NCBI GenBank assembly: GCA_024123955.1
Contig: CP099652.1
Coordinates: 4,650,001 to 4,714,000 of the forward strand
Length of the DNA stretch: 64,000 bases
Reading direction: 5' to 3'
Origin: Oxalobacteraceae bacterium OTU3CINTB1
Lineage (GTDB): Bacteria > Pseudomonadota > Gammaproteobacteria > Burkholderiales > Burkholderiaceae_D
The translations under genes and the position numbers were made by a program. The notes under the pieces are model-generated. The model saw nothing but the letters and a program-made list of their open reading frames with translations, ran no database searches and was not told the origin of the DNA. Positions 55,571 through 63,204 of the stretch are shown one piece after another; the stretch's first letter is position 1; every line of letters begins with the position of its first letter.

Positions 55571-56317
55571 TTATTCGACGAGCTTGTTTAATTGGTCGGA
55601 ATTCAATTTATCACATTCGGCTACTCCCTGACAGGGCAAGCCCGCCGCCTTCAGCACTGCCAGGATGCGCTCGATCTGCTGTTCCTGCTGGACGGCGTGA
55701 TTGATCAGCCCGTGCAGCGCTTTCGACAGCGGATCGTCGCCGTTCGGCGTCACGCCGTAGGCCGAGAACAAATGCGCGGTGGCGCTGACCGGCGCGGCCG
55801 CTTCCTTCTGCACGATGTGCGCGGGATTGCCGACCGCCGTGGCGCCCGCCGGCACCGGCTTGAGCAGTACGGCGTTCGAGCCGACCTTGGCGTATTCGCC
55901 CACCGTGAATCCGCCCAGCACCTTGGCGCCGGCGCCGACGATGACGCCGCGCGCCAACGTCGGGTGGCGCTTGCTGCCGGTGTGCAGCGAGGTGCCGCCC
56001 AGGGTCACGCCCTGGTAGATGGTGCAGTCGTCCCCGACTTCCGCCGTCTCGCCGATGACCACGCCGAAGCCGTGGTCGATGAACACGCGTCTCCCAATGG
56101 TCGCGCCGGGGTGGATTTCAATCCCGGTGATGATGCGCGCCAGGTAGGCAATGAAGCGGCCGGGCCACTTCATGCCGTGCCACCAGCACCAGCTGGCCCA
56201 GCGGTGCATGACGATCGCCTGCAGGCCGGGATAGCACGTGAGCACCTCCCAGGTGTTGCGGGCGGCGGGGTCGCGTTCGATGATGCTGTTGATGTCTTGT
56301 CGCAGGTGGTTGAACAT
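55571..56317 (-). CDS. cysE: Serine O-acetyltransferase
   Basis: 248 residues from ATG at 56317. The N-terminal helical domain (MFNHLRQDINSIIERDPAARNTWEVLTCYPG) precedes the left-handed beta-helix of hexapeptide repeats: IEIHPGATIGRRVFIDHGFGVVI, GETAEVGDDCTIYQGVTLGG, GVIVGAGAKVLGGFTVG. The catalytic His in FIDHGFGVV and the second His in KRHPTL are present. It acetylates serine for cysteine synthesis. The C-terminal tail is ~70 residues longer than the minimal form and helical, as in other members of the shorter N-domain class. Confidence 0.94.
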   Translation of the reverse strand: MFNHLRQDINSIIERDPAARNTWEVLTCYPGLQAIVMHRWASWCWWHGMKWPGRFIAYLARIITGIEIHPGATIGRRVFIDHGFGVVIGETAEVGDDCTIYQGVTLGGTSLHTGSKRHPTLARGVIVGAGAKVLGGFTVGEYAKVGSNAVLLKPVPAGATAVGNPAHIVQKEAAAPVSATAHLFSAYGVTPNGDDPLSKALHGLINHAVQQEQQIERILAVLKAAGLPCQGVAECDKLNSDQLNKLVE

Positions 56318-56460
56318 AGCTGTACGGAATGACAACCGAAACGCCCATGTTAGCGTATCCGGTTGGAGGTTGCTAAGAAGCGGCAGACTTGGAGGGGGAG
56401 CTGGTGACACAGCGGCGACCCTCGAAGCGGGCCGCCGGAACTGCTTTGCCGGGATGCTGT

Positions 56461-57204
56461 TTAAGCTTCCTTGGCAAGGCGCTGGCGGCGCGCTTCGTAC
56501 AGACAGACGCCGGAGGCCACGGAGACGTTCAAACTTTCAACCGAACCGAACATCGGGATGCTGACCAGCATGTCGCAGGTCTCGCGCGTCAGGCGGCGCA
56601 TGCCTTCGCCTTCCGAACCCATGACCAGGGCGGTCGGGCCGGTGAAGTCGGCTTCGTACAGCCCTTTTTCGCCGTCGTCGGAGGTGCCGATCAGCCAGAT
56701 GTCGCGGTCCTTCAGGTCGCGCAAGGTGCGCGCCAGATTGGTGACGGTGATGTAAGGCACGGTTTCGGCCGCGCCGCTGGCGACCTTGGCGGCCGTGGCG
56801 TTCAAACCGACGGCGCGGTCCTTCGGCACGATGACCGCGTGCGCGCCGACACCATCGGCCACGCGCAGGCAGGCGCCCAGGTTGTGCGGATCGGTGATGC
56901 CGTCGAGGACCAGCAACAACGGCGGGCCTTCGATGGCGTCGAGCAGTTCATCGAGGTTGCGCGCCAGCGCCAGCTGCGAGGCGAAGGCGATCACGCCCTG
57001 GTGGCGGCGGGTGCCGACGATCTTGTCGAGCCGGCCGGAATCGACCGGCATGACGCGCACACCGGCCGCCTTGGCGTTGGCGACCAGATCCTTCATGCGG
57101 CGGTCGTCGCGCGTGGCGTCGATGAAAATCTCTTCCACGGATGAGGCCTCATGACGCAAACGCGAGGTCACCGCATGGAAACCAAAAATCATTTTGTTCT
57201 TCAT
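56461..57204 (-). CDS. rlmB: 23S rRNA (guanosine-2'-O)-methyltransferase RlmB
   Basis: 247 residues. An N-terminal substrate-binding domain ([12 protein letters not shown]) is followed by a SPOUT methyltransferase with its three motifs: [32 protein letters not shown] and [18 protein letters not shown]. It methylates G2251 of 23S rRNA. It begins three bases after the rnr stop, the standard rnr-rlmB pair. Confidence 0.95.
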   Translation of the reverse strand: MKNKMIFGFHAVTSRLRHEASSVEEIFIDATRDDRRMKDLVANAKAAGVRVMPVDSGRLDKIVGTRRHQGVIAFASQLALARNLDELLDAIEGPPLLLVLDGITDPHNLGACLRVADGVGAHAVIVPKDRAVGLNATAAKVASGAAETVPYITVTNLARTLRDLKDRDIWLIGTSDDGEKGLYEADFTGPTALVMGSEGEGMRRLTRETCDMLVSIPMFGSVESLNVSVASGVCLYEARRQRLAKEA

Positions 57205-57207
57205 TAT

Positions 57208-59718
57208 TTATCGCTTCTTCTTACTTTTTGAGGCAGGCTGCGCTGCTCGGGGTGCTACCGCGGCACCCGCCGCGGCATTGGACTTGCCGCGTCCGCCCCT
57301 GGAGCGCGACGCCGGTTTGGCGGCGGGCTGGGAAGCGGACGGCTGCGGAGCGGACGACCTGGACTTGGACGGCGCCGACTTCGGCTCGCTGGTCTTGACC
57401 TCGTGGCGCTGCGACGTCGTCGGGCCCGGCTTGACGTTGCTCTTACGATCCTTGTCCTTGGCCGGTTTCTCCGGACGTGGCGGCGGCGCGTCGACCCCGG
57501 CCAGGCGCAGATCGATCTTGCGCGATTCCAGATCGACGCGGACCACTTGCACGTCGACCTTGTCGGTCAGCTGGAAGCGTTTGCCGGTGCGGTCGCCGCG
57601 CAGTTCGTGACGGGCGTCGTCGTACTGGAAGTAGTCGGTGCCGAGGTCGGTGATGTGCACCATGCCTTCGACGAACAATTGATCCAGCTGCACGAAGATG
57701 CCGAAGCTGGTCACGCCGGTGATGATGCCGGTGAATTCCTCGCCCAGCTTGTCCTGCATGAAGTAGCACTTCAGCCAGGCTTCGACGTCGCGCGACGCTT
57801 CATCGGCGCGGCGCTCGTTGGCCGAGCAGTGCACGCCGAGCGCGTCCCACACGGTCAGGTCGACGGCGGCTTTTTTCTCTTTGCCGTCGGCCTTGTCCTT
57901 GGCCTGCTGCTTGCGCGTGGCGTTCGAGACATTGGTGTTGAGCACGCTGGTCGACGGGATCTTCGGCTCGTATTTTTTACCGAGCAAAATCGCCTTGATG
58001 GCGCGGTGCGTCAGCAAGTCCGGGTAGCGGCGGATCGGGCTGGTGAAGTGGGCATAGGCCTCATACGCCAGGCCGAAGTGGCCGATGTTGTCCGGCGAGT
58101 AGACCGCCTGCTGCATGGAGCGCAGCAGCATGGTTTGCAGCAGCGACGCGTCCGGACGCTCCTTGACCTGACGCATCAGCTCGGCGTAATCGCCGGCGGT
58201 CGGCTTGTCGCCGCCGTTCAAGTTCAGGTTCACCTGCTTGAGGAAGGTGCGCACCTGTTTGAGCTTTTCAGCGGTCGGGCTGGCGTGGATGCGATAAGTG
58301 CCGGGATGCTTGTGGCGGATCAGCAGGTCGGCCGCGCAGACGTTGGCGGTCAACATGCACTCTTCGATCAGCTTGTGCGCTTCGTTGCGGGTGCGCGGGA
58401 TGATCTTTTCGATCTTGCCCGACGGGTTGCAAACGATGTAGGTTTCGGTGGTCTCGAAGTCGATCGCGCCGCGTTCGCTGCGCGCCTTCAACAAGGCTTG
58501 GTAGACGTCGTACAGGTTCAGCAGATGCGGCACGATGCCCGGACGGCGCGCCGCTTCAGGTCCCTTGGTGTTGCCGAGGATGTCGGCCACTTCGGTGTAG
58601 GTCAGGCGCGCGGCCGAGTGGATCACGGCCGGATAGAACTGGTAGGCCTTGATCTCGCCCTTGGCGGTGATGACGGCGTCGCACACCAGGGTCAAACGGT
58701 CGACCGCCGGGTTCAGCGAGCACAAGCCGTTGGACAGTTTTTCCGGCAGCATCGGAATCACGCGGCGCGGGAAATAGACCGAGGTGCTGCGTTCGAGCGC
58801 GTCGGTGTCGAGCGCGTCGTTCGGCTTGACGTAGTGGCTGACGTCGGCGATGGCGACGATCAGGCGGAAGGCGTTGGCGCGGCCGATCTTGACCGGTTCG
58901 CAGTAGACCGCGTCGTCGAAGTCGCGCGCGTCTTCGCCGTCGATGGTTACCAGCGGAATGTCGCGCAGGTCGACGCGGTCGGCCAGGTCGATCTCGCGCA
59001 CGACGTCGGGCAGCTTGTTGGCCTGCTTGAGCGCGGCGTCCGAGAAGATGTGCGGCACGCCGAACTTGCGCACGGCGATTTCGATCTCCATGCCCGGATC
59101 GTCAAGCGAGCCCAGCACTTCAACGATCTTGCCGACCGGCTGCTTGAAGCGCATCGGTTGCTCGGTCAGCTCAACGCTGACGACCTGCCCCGATTTCGCC
59201 TTGCCGATCGAACCTTCGATCAGGATGTCCTGGGCGATGCGCTGGTCTTCCGGCGCGACGATCCAGGTGCCGTTTTCGTTGAGCAGGCGGCCGATGACGT
59301 GGGTGTTGGCGCGCTGCACCACTTCAACGATGGTGCCCTCCGGCCGGCCGCGGCGATCGACGCCGATGACCTTGGCCAGCACGCGGTCGCCGTGCAGCAC
59401 TTTCTGCATTTCTTTTTCGGGCAGGAACAGGTCTTCGCCCGGCTCGTCCGGGATGACGAAACCGAAGCCGTCGCGGTGGCTGCTGACGCGGCCGGCCACG
59501 AAGCCGGTCTCGGTCGCCAGCGAGAAGTGACCGCTGTCGTCGGCGACGATCTGGCCGTCGCGCTGCATGGCGTTGAGCCGGCGCGACAGCACGGCTTGTG
59601 CGTCTTGCGCGACTTTGAGCGACTTCGCTACTGCGAGCAGGTCAAGCGGCGCCTTGGCGCTGCGGAAGATGCCGAGAATTTCCTCCCGGCTGGGAATGGT
59701 GTGGGTAGTTTGGTTCAA
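57208..59718 (-). CDS. rnr: Ribonuclease R
   Basis: 836 residues. The first codon appears to be TTG at 59718 with no good ribosome binding site; no ATG or GTG precedes it before a stop. Order: winged helix (REEILGIFRSAKAPLDL), cold-shock domains, the RNB catalytic domain (IDGEDARDFDDAVYCEP with the metal-binding Asp residues), an S1 domain (EEFTGIITGVTSFGIFVQLD) and a ~95-residue Lys/Ser/Pro/Ala-rich tail. It degrades structured RNA 3'-to-5' in the cytoplasm. Confidence 0.95.
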   Translation of the reverse strand: MNQTTHTIPSREEILGIFRSAKAPLDLLAVAKSLKVAQDAQAVLSRRLNAMQRDGQIVADDSGHFSLATETGFVAGRVSSHRDGFGFVIPDEPGEDLFLPEKEMQKVLHGDRVLAKVIGVDRRGRPEGTIVEVVQRANTHVIGRLLNENGTWIVAPEDQRIAQDILIEGSIGKAKSGQVVSVELTEQPMRFKQPVGKIVEVLGSLDDPGMEIEIAVRKFGVPHIFSDAALKQANKLPDVVREIDLADRVDLRDIPLVTIDGEDARDFDDAVYCEPVKIGRANAFRLIVAIADVSHYVKPNDALDTDALERSTSVYFPRRVIPMLPEKLSNGLCSLNPAVDRLTLVCDAVITAKGEIKAYQFYPAVIHSAARLTYTEVADILGNTKGPEAARRPGIVPHLLNLYDVYQALLKARSERGAIDFETTETYIVCNPSGKIEKIIPRTRNEAHKLIEECMLTANVCAADLLIRHKHPGTYRIHASPTAEKLKQVRTFLKQVNLNLNGGDKPTAGDYAELMRQVKERPDASLLQTMLLRSMQQAVYSPDNIGHFGLAYEAYAHFTSPIRRYPDLLTHRAIKAILLGKKYEPKIPSTSVLNTNVSNATRKQQAKDKADGKEKKAAVDLTVWDALGVHCSANERRADEASRDVEAWLKCYFMQDKLGEEFTGIITGVTSFGIFVQLDQLFVEGMVHITDLGTDYFQYDDARHELRGDRTGKRFQLTDKVDVQVVRVDLESRKIDLRLAGVDAPPPRPEKPAKDKDRKSNVKPGPTTSQRHEVKTSEPKSAPSKSRSSAPQPSASQPAAKPASRSRGGRGKSNAAAGAAVAPRAAQPASKSKKKR

Positions 59719-59887
59719 AAGTATTTCTGTAGTTGTTATTGACAGTGTTCAGAGGAAATCCGGCCTGGCAAAATCGTCGGGTGCATATATATGACACGGC
59801 GACAGGCGTAGTGTACTTGGAAACGCCGGGATAGCCTAATTCGCCACCCCTGTGCAGGATTTTTCAGACAGATATCGAATTTGGTGT

Positions 59888-59915
59888 TTGACATTGCGCA
59901 GGATTGCTCTATAAT
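59888..59915 (+). promoter_or_regulatory. Perfect sigma-70 promoter upstream of tRNA-Leu copy 1
   Basis: TTGACA at 59888-59893 and TATAAT at 59910-59915 are separated by 16 bases. Transcription would begin near 59922 and reach the tRNA after a ~140-base leader. A second -10 (TATAAT, 60031-60036) with no clear -35 lies closer to the tRNA. Confidence 0.75.
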
Positions 59916-60064
59916 CTTGGTCTCTCGCAGCGACAATGTTGAAAAACAGAGTTTAACCGAGAAACTGCCAGACCGGGTTGATGCGCAGTATGGAACGAAA
60001 GTTCATCTGGCGCGAAACTCACCCTGTCGCTATAATACAGCAGTTGTTGTTCAGCAGTATCAGT

Positions 60065-60149
60065 GCCCACGTGGCGGAATTGGTAGACGCGCATGGTTCA
60101 GGTCCATGTGCCGCAAGGTGTGGGGGTTCGAGTCCCTCCGTGGGCACCA
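60065..60149 (+). tRNA. tRNA-Leu (anticodon CAG), copy 1
   Basis: 85 bases with encoded CCA. Acceptor stem GCCCACG/CGTGGGC, D arm with GGTAGAC, anticodon loop TTCAGGT giving CAG, class II variable arm and GGTTCGAGTCC T arm. It reads CUG, the main leucine codon in GC-rich genomes. Identical to the two other copies. Confidence 0.95.
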
Positions 60150-60160
60150 AAAAATTCCGC

Positions 60161-60203
60161 AAAAAGCCTCCAGTTAGCCTCACGGCGCGCTGGGGGCTTT
60201 TTT
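60161..60203 (+). terminator. Terminator of tRNA-Leu copy 1
   Basis: AAAAAGCCTCCAG pairs with CTGGGGGCTTTTT, with one G-U pair, and ends in T6. It lies 20 bases past the minus-strand kinase stop and could act for both strands. Confidence 0.85.
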
Positions 60204-60223
60204 CATTGCCGCGCCGGTTGCCC

Positions 60224-61870
60224 TCACCTTATCCATTGCAGGTTGAGGCGGACGCCGATTTCACCGAGCAACGCGTGCTCGTCGACCGGCTTGCTGAGAA
60301 ACGCATCGGCGCCGGCGGCGATCGCGCGCTGCCCCTCCTCCGGCGTCGAGCTGGCCGAAATAATCAGTACCGGCGTGCTGGCGGTGCCTGGCTCGGCGCG
60401 CAACCTGCGCGTCGTTTCAATTCCGTCCATGTCCGGCATCACCATGTCCATCAGCACCAGGTCGGGCGGATCGATTTTCGCCTGACGCAGCGCGGCGGCG
60501 CCATTGTCGGCCTCCTGCATGCGGAAACCAAGCGGCCCCAACAGATCGCGCAGGAAAGCGCGATTGGTCGCGACATCATCCACCACCAGCAAAGTTTTAC
60601 GCGGCCCCAGGTAGCCACTCGGGATGTCACCGCCACCCACCGCCGGGCCGGGCGCGTCGACGACGGGCATCGGAACATCGAACCAGAAGCGGCTGCCTCG
60701 GCCCGGCATGCTCTCCACTTTCACATCGCCACCCATCTGGCGCACCAGTTGGCGGCTGATCGCCAGGCCCAGGCCGGTACCGCCGGCGCGGCGCGCGGTG
60801 TCGCCGACCTGTTCGAACGGCGCGAAAATGCTGTCCAGCAGGGAGGCGTCTATGCCCACACCCTCGTCCAGCACTTCGAAACGCAGATGGGCGGTGGCCG
60901 TGACTTCGGCGACGGCGGCAATGCCGGCCGGGCCAGATGCCGCCGCGACCACCGCGACCGGCGCGCGCACGGGTGCGGGAGAAACGCGCAGACGCACGGC
61001 GCCGTGGTCGGTGAATTTGACGGCGTTGCCAAGCAGGTTCAACAGCACTTGGCGCAGCCGCGTTTCATCGACGCTGACCGCCATTGGCAGCCCGCCGACC
61101 AGTTCCAGCTCAAAATGCAAATGCCGCTGCTCTGCCCGCACGCGCATGATGTCGGCGACCACCGTCAACAACTCACCCAGCCGCACCGGCTTGGGGTGGA
61201 ACTCCATCTTGCCCGCCTCTACCCGCGACAGGTCCAGCACGTCGTTGATCAGCGCCAGCAGGTGGTGGCCGCCCTGATGGATCGTGCCGAGGCCGGCTTG
61301 CTGCGTCGGCGACAGGTGCTTGTCGCGCCTGAGGATTTGCGTGTAGCCCAGGATGGCGTTGAGCGGCGTGCGCAACTCGTGGCTCATTGCCGCCAGAAAC
61401 GCGCTCTTGGCGCGGTTCGCCACTTCGGCGCGCTCCATCGCGGCGCGCAGGTCCTTGTTGGCTTGCAGTAGCTCGGCGTTGACGGCGGCCAGCTGGGCCG
61501 GGCTTGGTATCAGCAGCGCCACCGGCACCAGCCGCACCAGCGCGATAGCCGTCACCACGGACGCGACCGCCGTGATCGCCTTGAGGATCACCAGCGGCAC
61601 GTAGTCGGGACGCCAGACCACCCAAATCTCGGCCAGGTGCGTGCTGCCGCAAGCGAGGATGAACACACCGAAGGCGATGAACATCCAGTTGAACGGCATG
61701 TCGCTGCGGCGGCGTATGAAGTAGATCAGGGTGATGGGGATGGTCAGATAGGCCAGTGCGATCAGCGCGTCGGCGACGACGCTGGTCCACAGGATGGACG
61801 GTATCCACAGAAAGCAGTGGCCGTGCGGCATAAATCCCTGGCTGCTAAACCAGTTGTTCAACATCTCCAT
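60224..61870 (-). CDS. Hybrid histidine kinase with ETR1-like ethylene-binding membrane domain
   Basis: 548 residues from ATG at 61870, with GGAG eight bases upstream. Three membrane helices occupy residues ~25-130. They match the ethylene-binding domain of plant ETR1 without gaps at an offset of 9: Asp34, Tyr41, Ile44, Pro45, Ile71, Cys74 and His78 correspond to ETR1 Asp25, Tyr32, Ile35, Pro36, Ile62, Cys65 and His69. Cys65 and His69 are the copper ligands for ethylene. A short coiled coil leads directly into HisKA (His in AAMSHELRTPLNAIL), HATPase (N box LLNLLGNAVKFTDHG; G box GGTGLGLAISRQLV) and a receiver (Asp in LVLMDMVMPDMDG). There is no GAF domain. Ethylene binding is inferred; the signal may be another small ligand. 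Confidence 0.85.
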   Translation of the reverse strand: MEMLNNWFSSQGFMPHGHCFLWIPSILWTSVVADALIALAYLTIPITLIYFIRRRSDMPFNWMFIAFGVFILACGSTHLAEIWVVWRPDYVPLVILKAITAVASVVTAIALVRLVPVALLIPSPAQLAAVNAELLQANKDLRAAMERAEVANRAKSAFLAAMSHELRTPLNAILGYTQILRRDKHLSPTQQAGLGTIHQGGHHLLALINDVLDLSRVEAGKMEFHPKPVRLGELLTVVADIMRVRAEQRHLHFELELVGGLPMAVSVDETRLRQVLLNLLGNAVKFTDHGAVRLRVSPAPVRAPVAVVAAASGPAGIAAVAEVTATAHLRFEVLDEGVGIDASLLDSIFAPFEQVGDTARRAGGTGLGLAISRQLVRQMGGDVKVESMPGRGSRFWFDVPMPVVDAPGPAVGGGDIPSGYLGPRKTLLVVDDVATNRAFLRDLLGPLGFRMQEADNGAAALRQAKIDPPDLVLMDMVMPDMDGIETTRRLRAEPGTASTPVLIISASSTPEEGQRAIAAGADAFLSKPVDEHALLGEIGVRLNLQWIR

Positions 61871-62007
61871 TATCTGTCTCCGTTTCTTGGGCGCCGGGTG
61901 AGCAAACTGGAGCTTACGAAAGTGCGACTGAACAAGCAAGCGCGAAATCCCCTGCGCGCGGCAGGGTGTGGCGCGCGGATTTCTTTCACAAAAAAATGGT
62001 TTCTCCC

Positions 62008-62036
62008 TTGACTGCGGTGGGCGGCTCACTTATGAT
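62008..62036 (+). promoter_or_regulatory. Promoter of tRNA-Leu copy 2
   Basis: TTGACT at 62008-62013 and TATGAT at 62031-62036, with a 17-base spacer, ~48 bases before the tRNA. Confidence 0.82.
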
Positions 62037-62083
62037 TCTGGCCTCTGTTGCAGAACACGCAGCAGCGAAGCAAGCAGTACAGT

Positions 62084-62168
62084 GCCCACGTGGCGGAATT
62101 GGTAGACGCGCATGGTTCAGGTCCATGTGCCGCAAGGTGTGGGGGTTCGAGTCCCTCCGTGGGCACCA
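62084..62168 (+). tRNA. tRNA-Leu (anticodon CAG), copy 2
   Basis: Identical to copies 1 and 3, with encoded CCA. The leader (CTCTGTTGCAGAACACGCAG) is shared with copy 3, and the downstream terminator region resembles that of copy 1, so the three copies arose by duplication of a larger segment. Confidence 0.95.
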
Positions 62169-62179
62169 CAAAATTCCGC

Positions 62180-62222
62180 AAAAAAGCCTCCATCAGCCTC
62201 CGGGCAGATTGGAGGCTTTTTT
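62180..62222 (+). terminator. Terminator of tRNA-Leu copy 2
   Basis: AAAAAGCCTCCA (62181-62192) pairs perfectly with TGGAGGCTTTTT (62210-62221), followed by T. Confidence 0.92.
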
Positions 62223-62300
62223 CATTTGCGCGCCGGCTTCGGTGTCAGCACATCCGCAACTTTGAAATTTAAATAATTTCGCCCGGGCACCAGATTGCTA

Positions 62301-62329
62301 TTGACGGGGTGCCTGCCCTCCTTTAAGAT
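62301..62329 (+). promoter_or_regulatory. Promoter of tRNA-Leu copy 3
   Basis: TTGACG at 62301-62306 and TAAGAT at 62324-62329, with a 17-base spacer, ~54 bases before the tRNA. Confidence 0.78.
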
Positions 62330-62382
62330 TCGGGCCTCTGTTGCAGAACACGCAGCAAGCAAGAAGCAGCAAGCAGTTCAGT

Positions 62383-62467
62383 GCCCACGTGGCGGAATTG
62401 GTAGACGCGCATGGTTCAGGTCCATGTGCCGCAAGGTGTGGGGGTTCGAGTCCCTCCGTGGGCACCA
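62383..62467 (+). tRNA. tRNA-Leu (anticodon CAG), copy 3
   Basis: Identical to the other two copies, with encoded CCA. It is the last in the series; the toxin-antitoxin pair begins 160 bases later. Confidence 0.95.
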
Positions 62468-62482
62468 CTCTACCGGATACGC

Positions 62483-62523
62483 AAAAAAGCTCCATCAACC
62501 GAAAGGTCCGATGGAGCTTTTTT
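62483..62523 (+). terminator. Terminator of tRNA-Leu copy 3
   Basis: A 14-bp stem AAAAAAGCTCCATC/GATGGAGCTTTTTT (62483-62496 with 62510-62523). Confidence 0.92.
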
Positions 62524-62630
62524 CATTGGCGCCAGGTTTTGCGCAAGCTACCCTATCGTCAGCCGCACGACAATGAGCACTCCATCAAATCTCAATGCCG
62601 CTTCTGGCATAAAGCTATATTTAAGCTATC

Positions 62631-62894
62631 ATGAACTTGAAAAACCAAGTTACATGGACACCCAAGGCTGTTCGCCAGCTCCGAAAGCTGCCGCCCGAGT
62701 TTCAGCTTCGAGTATTTGAAGCCGCCGACACGCTGGAACAAATGCCCAACTGCCCTCAGGTTCTAGCGCTAAAGAATCATCCGTACCGGTACCGTCTACG
62801 AGTCGGAAACTTTCGCGTGCTTTTCGACTGGTCGACGGTTATCAAGATTGTTGAAATTCAGGAAGTGAAGAAGCGAGATGAAGGCACCTACTAA
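62631..62894 (+). CDS. RelE-family toxin
   Basis: 87 residues. WTPKAVRQLRKLPPEFQLRVFEAADTL, ALKNHPYRYRLRVGNFRVLF and VEIQEVKKRDEGTY follow the ParE/RelE pattern: basic, with the conserved Arg residues of the central and C-terminal strands. Such toxins cleave mRNA on the ribosome or poison gyrase. The ribosome binding site is weak. The 3' end overlaps the antitoxin gene by 17 bases, a toxin-first arrangement. Confidence 0.9.
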   Translation: MNLKNQVTWTPKAVRQLRKLPPEFQLRVFEAADTLEQMPNCPQVLALKNHPYRYRLRVGNFRVLFDWSTVIKIVEIQEVKKRDEGTY

Positions 62895-63204
62895 CATCCA
62901 ATTGATCAACGGACCCGACGGACACCCTGCATTTGTTGTCGTGCCGTACGAGGAATTCATGCGGGCATATCAAAAGGAACATGATCTGATTCCGCAAGCA
63001 GTTGTTGGTGCTACGCTTCACGGCGCGACGCCTATACGCGCGTGGCGCGAGCACCTTCAACTCACCCAATCGGAAGTGGCAGCAAAGTTAGGCATTTCCC
63101 AACCTTCATACGCCAAGCAGGAGGCCAGCATCAACCTGCGCCCAGCCACTGTCAGGAAAATCGCCGCCGCACTGGGCGTTACCACCGCCCAGCTCGACTT
63201 CTAA
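62878..63204 (+). CDS. XRE-family antitoxin
   Basis: 108 residues, starting inside the toxin gene. A C-terminal helix-turn-helix (REHLQLTQSEVAAKLGISQPSYAKQEAS) is preceded by a ~50-residue domain with INGPDGHPAFVVVPYEEFMR, resembling Phd-type antitoxin folds. This HTH-plus-Phd-like layout is known among HigA/RelB-type partners. It should bind the toxin and repress the operon. A gene with lower GC than the neighbours, perhaps acquired beside the tRNA gene. Confidence 0.88.
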   Translation: MKAPTNIQLINGPDGHPAFVVVPYEEFMRAYQKEHDLIPQAVVGATLHGATPIRAWREHLQLTQSEVAAKLGISQPSYAKQEASINLRPATVRKIAAALGVTTAQLDF

